From Cryobacterium sp. Y57 (lineage in GTDB: Bacteria > Actinomycetota > Actinomycetes > Actinomycetales > Microbacteriaceae): a stretch of 64,000 nt of DNA. The stretch lies in the NCBI RefSeq assembly GCF_002929505.1, contig NZ_PJJL01000065.1, positions 68,478 through 132,477 on the forward strand. The letters run 5' to 3'. This document shows positions 60,917 through 64,000 of this stretch, in pieces. The notes under the pieces were generated by a model. The model was not told the origin of the DNA. It did not search any database and saw only the letters and a list, made by a program, of their open reading frames with translations. Each line of letters opens with the position of its first letter. The stretch's first letter is position 1. The position numbers and the translations under genes are program-made.

Positions 60917-61887
60917 AGGGTGTCCTTTTCCTGGAGCAGAGCGTTCGCGGTGTCTTCGTCGGTGACCAGCACGGTGCACAACCCGTTGCGCACGACGGCG
61001 CGGGCGATGGCATGCTTATCGTTTCCGGAAATGACCGCGATGGTGAGCGGGGCACGGCGCAACTGGTCGATCTGAATACCGACCGTTCGTTCATTGAGTT
61101 CAGGGTCGACGATGCGGCCGTTCGCATCGATATAGCGGCCGACGACGTCGCCGACGGCACCGCGCGAGACGAGGTCATCGATCTGTTCCACGGTCAGGAA
61201 ACCGCTGTCGACGAGAGCGGAATTCGCATCCGCCTGGCCGGCGCTGAAGAGATAGGCCTGCGCGTTGCGGGCGAGGTCGAGTACCCCGGCGACGGCGCGG
61301 TCGGCTTCCATCGCCTGCTTAGTTTCGAGGCGTTCGAAGACGGCGGGGCTCGGCAGCAGGGTGGCCGAGCCGTCGGCCTTGTGAGCGATGGTCACGGCAG
61401 TGGATGCTGCGGTGCCGGTGCGTTGGTGCAGGCTGACGCCACCGTTGATCTGAACCACGTTCACGCCCGGCGCCCAGCCCTGCTTCAGGTGCAGGGACAC
61501 ATCGTGCAGGGTACGCCCCCAGCTGATACCGAGGGTGCGCGGGATCGGGCGCAGGCTCGTGAGGAAGTCTGCGGCGGCCTGCGCGGTACGCGACTGCAGT
61601 TCGACTTCGCTCGACACCCCAGCGGAGGAAACGACGATCGCATCGGTGAGGCCCGTCGATTCGCGGAGGCGCCGCTCGATCGGCAGGCGGCGGGCGCGCG
61701 GGTGCACGATCTCGATGCGGATGAACCCGTTTGCCTTCGCGCTCGCCAGCAACCGGCCGACCTTCCAGCGGGTCAGGCGCAGAATCACACCGATCTCGTC
61801 CTGGGTCTGGTTCTCTTCGTAGTACAGCTCGGCGGCACGAATGGAGAGGAGTTCGTCGGTATCGCTCATGTCGGTGGCGCGGTCCAA
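60913..61887 (-). CDS. SorC/DeoR-type sugar-binding transcriptional regulator
   Basis: The regulator of 318-324 residues has an N-terminal HTH (ELYYEENQTQDEIGVILRLT, then RWKVGRLLASAKANGF) and a C-terminal SorC sugar-phosphate-binding domain (ISWGRTLHDVSLHLKQ, NVVQINGGVS, AVISGNDKHAIARAVV). B. subtilis DeoR is of this type and is induced by deoxyribose 5-phosphate, fitting the deoC that follows. TTG 61887 has GGAG eight bases upstream; ATG 61869 is the usual family start but has no ribosome site. It is the first gene of deoR-deoC-ALDH-ALDH. Confidence 0.9.
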   Translation of the reverse strand: MDRATDMSDTDELLSIRAAELYYEENQTQDEIGVILRLTRWKVGRLLASAKANGFIRIEIVHPRARRLPIERRLRESTGLTDAIVVSSAGVSSEVELQSRTAQAAADFLTSLRPIPRTLGISWGRTLHDVSLHLKQGWAPGVNVVQINGGVSLHQRTGTAASTAVTIAHKADGSATLLPSPAVFERLETKQAMEADRAVAGVLDLARNAQAYLFSAGQADANSALVDSGFLTVEQIDDLVSRGAVGDVVGRYIDANGRIVDPELNERTVGIQIDQLRRAPLTIAVISGNDKHAIARAVVRNGLCTVLVTDEDTANALLQEKDTL

Positions 61888-61942
61888 TCGTTTGACTCCA
61901 GCCTATGTCGACCCGCCGCGCGAATCAACAGTCGTGGGGATT

Positions 61943-61960
61943 TTTGCTCATGTGAGCGAA
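61943..61960. promoter_or_regulatory. 18-bp near-perfect palindrome, candidate SorC/DeoR operator
   Basis: TTTGCTCATGTGAGCGAA is an inverted repeat with one mismatch pair, in the 108-bp divergent gap between the regulator and the ROK kinase gene. Size and placement suit an operator controlling both directions. Confidence 0.55.
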
Positions 61961-61995
61961 TATCGGACCGGAATCGCGACCAGTACGATCAACGC

Positions 61996-62940
61996 ATGAG
62001 CACCAGTGCAGCGCCCCGGTTCGTTCTCGCCGTCGATGTCGGGGGTACCAAGGTTGAATCCGCCCTCGTCGACGACCACGGCCTGGTGCTCACCTCCAGC
62101 CGGCACCGCGCAGCGACCGGGTCGAGCGCATCAAGCGCACAACTCGCCGTCGCTGTCACGAATGCGGTCACTCAGGCCCGCTCGAGCCTGCCCACCGGTG
62201 CGGCCCTGGTTGGAGTTGGCATCGGCTGTGCCGGGCCGATTCACCTGCAGCAGGGGGCGGTGTCACCGTTGAACCTGCCGGTCTGGCGCGAGTATCCCCT
62301 CAAAGATCGAGTCATCGCCCTCGTCCCTGATCTACCGGTGCGCCTACGCATGGACGGGCTCTGCATCACCCTTGCCGAACACTGGGTGGGAGCGGGACAG
62401 GGCGTCGACAACCTGATGGGCATGATCGTTTCCACCGGCATCGGCGGCGGCCTGATTCTCGGTGGCGTCACCGTGTCGGGAAGAACTGGAAATGCCGGCC
62501 ACATCGGCCACATCGAGGTCGGCGGCTTTGACGATCCCTGCGCCTGCGGTGGAATCGGCTGCATCGAGGCGATCGCCTCAGGGCCGAAGACCGTCGCCTG
62601 GGCACGGACGCACGGATTCAGGGGCGAGTCGGGAGAAGATCTCGCGGCGGCCTACTCGACCGCCGATCCGATTGCGATCGCCGCCGTAACGCGCAGCGGC
62701 CGGGCACTCGGTCACGCCATTGCCTCCGCAGCGACGCTGCTCGATCTCGACCTGGTCACTATCGGCGGCGGCTTCGCCAATGTCACTCCCGACCTGCTCG
62801 ATTTCGCCCGGGAAACGATCGCCCAGCGGGTGCAGTTCGCCTACGCGACCCGGGTGCGAGTGGTACCGTCAGCGCTGTCCGGCGACGGCCCGCTGATCGG
62901 CGCCGCGGCGCTGATCCACCGTGCCCATCTCGTGCCGTGA
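61996..62940 (+). CDS. ROK-family sugar kinase
   Basis: The 314-residue kinase has the phosphate loop FVLAVDVGGTKVESALVDDH, catalytic MDGLCITLAEHW, and the ROK zinc site built from GHIGHIEVGG and CACGGIGCIEAIA. The likely substrate is glucose or another hexose; the context (deoxyribose cluster) could point to a different sugar. Start 61996 is chosen because sequence upstream is antisense to the regulator. It converges with the MFS gene seven bases away. Confidence 0.9.
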   Translation: MSTSAAPRFVLAVDVGGTKVESALVDDHGLVLTSSRHRAATGSSASSAQLAVAVTNAVTQARSSLPTGAALVGVGIGCAGPIHLQQGAVSPLNLPVWREYPLKDRVIALVPDLPVRLRMDGLCITLAEHWVGAGQGVDNLMGMIVSTGIGGGLILGGVTVSGRTGNAGHIGHIEVGGFDDPCACGGIGCIEAIASGPKTVAWARTHGFRGESGEDLAAAYSTADPIAIAAVTRSGRALGHAIASAATLLDLDLVTIGGGFANVTPDLLDFARETIAQRVQFAYATRVRVVPSALSGDGPLIGAAALIHRAHLVP

Positions 62941-62946
62941 TGGCGA

Positions 62947-64000
62947 TCAGCGAGTGGGCGTCACGTCGTCTTCCAGCATGTGCGGACGCCCGATCACCGC
63001 GCCGGCGATGACGATGGCCAGCGCGGCCGTCAACAAGAAAATGAGCGGCCAGGTCCACCCGCCGCTGAGCTCATGCAGCAGACCGAATACCAGCGGTCCG
63101 AGCGCTCCCAGGGTGTAGCCGATGCTCTGCACGAAGCTGCTGAGGGCCACTGCGCCGGCGTGAGTACGGGTGCGCAGGTTGATCAATACGAGTGCGAGGG
63201 GAAAGAACAATGGCCCGATCCCGGCGAGACTGACCCAGAGCCAGGTCAGGGTTTCCGGTGCGAACAACAGCCCAAGGTCACCGGCGACGAACGCGAACAC
63301 ACCGACGTAGATGAGCGGCCCGACGTTGGTCATGCGGGCGGTGAGGATTGGAATGATCAGTGCGCACGGAATGCCCATGCTGGCATAGAGCGCCAAAAGA
63401 GTTCCGGCCTGGGCAGGACTCACACCGGCGGTGTCGACGAGTAGCTGCGGCAGCCAGGCGAACATCGCGTAGGCGTTGAGCGACGAGACCGCGAACACGC
63501 CCGCGAGGGCCCAGGCGATCGACGACTTCCAGAGGCGCCCGAGAATGGTGGCATCGGCCTCCTCAATGATCGCGTCCGGCGTTCGCGCACGGTGCCGCAC
63601 CAGCATGGTGATCCAGGGCACCAGGGCGAGCAGGGCGAGGAGCATCCACATGCCGAGCGAGATGCGCCAGCCGGCGGCATCCGCTACCGGAACCGCAATC
63701 AGCGGCGGTACCAGGGTGCTCAGGGCCACAACGGTGACGTAGAGGCTCGTCACGAGCCCGACCCGGTCGGGGAAGTACTTCTTGACCAGCGGAGGCAGTA
63801 GCACGTTGCCAATGCCGAGTCCGGCGAAAGCGATGACGCTGCCGATGATGAGCATGGTGATCGAGCCGGACAGGCCGCGGGTGACGTGACCGAGCAGGAT
63901 CGCCACGAGGGCCAGTACGAGTGGTGCTTCGAGGCCGTGACGGCGGGTGATCATGGGGGTGAAGATGCCGAACAGGGCGAAGCATACCGGCGGGAGCATG
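62947..64000 (-). CDS. MFS transporter, CynX/NimT-like (partial, start beyond window)
   Basis: About 350 residues, the C-terminal nine or ten helices of a major facilitator, are visible; the N-terminus lies beyond base 64000. GNVLLPPLVKKYFPDRVGLV with TSLYVTVVALSTLVPPLIAV is typical of the cyanate/nitroimidazole (CynX) group, in which substrates remain mostly unknown. FFPLALVLINLRTRTHAGAV and LSSFVQSIGYTLGALGPLVF are helix 10-11 features. The end is intact at 62947. Confidence 0.88.
   Translation of the reverse strand, partial: MLPPVCFALFGIFTPMITRRHGLEAPLVLALVAILLGHVTRGLSGSITMLIIGSVIAFAGLGIGNVLLPPLVKKYFPDRVGLVTSLYVTVVALSTLVPPLIAVPVADAAGWRISLGMWMLLALLALVPWITMLVRHRARTPDAIIEEADATILGRLWKSSIAWALAGVFAVSSLNAYAMFAWLPQLLVDTAGVSPAQAGTLLALYASMGIPCALIIPILTARMTNVGPLIYVGVFAFVAGDLGLLFAPETLTWLWVSLAGIGPLFFPLALVLINLRTRTHAGAVALSSFVQSIGYTLGALGPLVFGLLHELSGGWTWPLIFLLTAALAIVIAGAVIGRPHMLEDDVTPTR

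Overview
The window looks like a chromosomal segment of a high-GC actinomycete, most likely family Microbacteriaceae (Cryobacterium-like). I infer this from GC-rich codon use, a mycoredoxin of the mycothiol system, the Microbacteriaceae-type small proteins DUF7882 and DUF6804, and a leucine-degradation locus ordered as in Mycobacterium tuberculosis. I see no IS element, prophage, CRISPR array, tRNA or rRNA. Most of the content is ordinary metabolism and transport.

Layout. 0.2-1.3 kb: a 72-residue repeat protein and a cysteine glutathione peroxidase. 1.3-7.1 kb: a tightly packed operon (HAD hydrolase, PhnD-, PhnC- and two PhnE-type ABC subunits, RpiR regulator), with a divergent gene of unknown function and a perfect 17-bp palindrome in the shared promoter. 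7.1-18.6 kb: branched-chain amino acid and leucine catabolism, namely branched-chain 2-oxoacid dehydrogenase E1a/E1b/E2, isovaleryl-CoA dehydrogenase, 3-methylcrotonyl-CoA carboxylase A and B, a MaoC hydratase and a CitE-like beta-hydroxyacyl-CoA lyase. A divergent TetR gene has a 20-bp operator-like palindrome, and an Lrp-type regulator faces the bkd genes. Together they would carry leucine-derived 2-oxoisocaproate to acetyl-CoA and acetoacetate.

19.4-26.5 kb: a six-gene operon for a hydrogenase-4/complex I-like membrane complex. Its large subunit has lost all four NiFe-ligand cysteines, and its small subunit has serine in place of the fourth Fe-S cysteine. It has the subunits of a proton- or sodium-pumping machine but cannot be a normal [NiFe] hydrogenase. 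This is the most interesting system in the window (compare the 'Ehr' complexes).

26.5-36.3 kb: an ArsR regulator, a doubly frameshifted secreted SGNH hydrolase pseudogene, pnp and rpsO (normally neighbours, here separated by a GH105 hydrolase and an APC permease), a DUF7882 protein, a decayed aminotransferase remnant and an AI-2E family permease. 36.3-50.3 kb: an LLM oxidoreductase, a protealysin-type M4 protease with an emfourin-type inhibitor, a BCCT transporter, a PNPOx-like protein, FKBP, PrsW, a GlcD-type oxidase, an FAH-family enzyme, a purine permease that appears to start at ATT, a carboxylesterase and a uracil permease. 50.3-57.4 kb: Nudix, mycoredoxin, phosphofructokinase, SNF2 helicase, DUF6804, an SGNH protein without the usual serine, and an SDR-DUF2867 protein. 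57.5-64 kb: a deoxyribose-type cluster (SorC/DeoR regulator, deoC, a full-length ALDH and a short ALDH lacking catalytic residues), a divergent ROK kinase, and an MFS transporter cut by the window edge.
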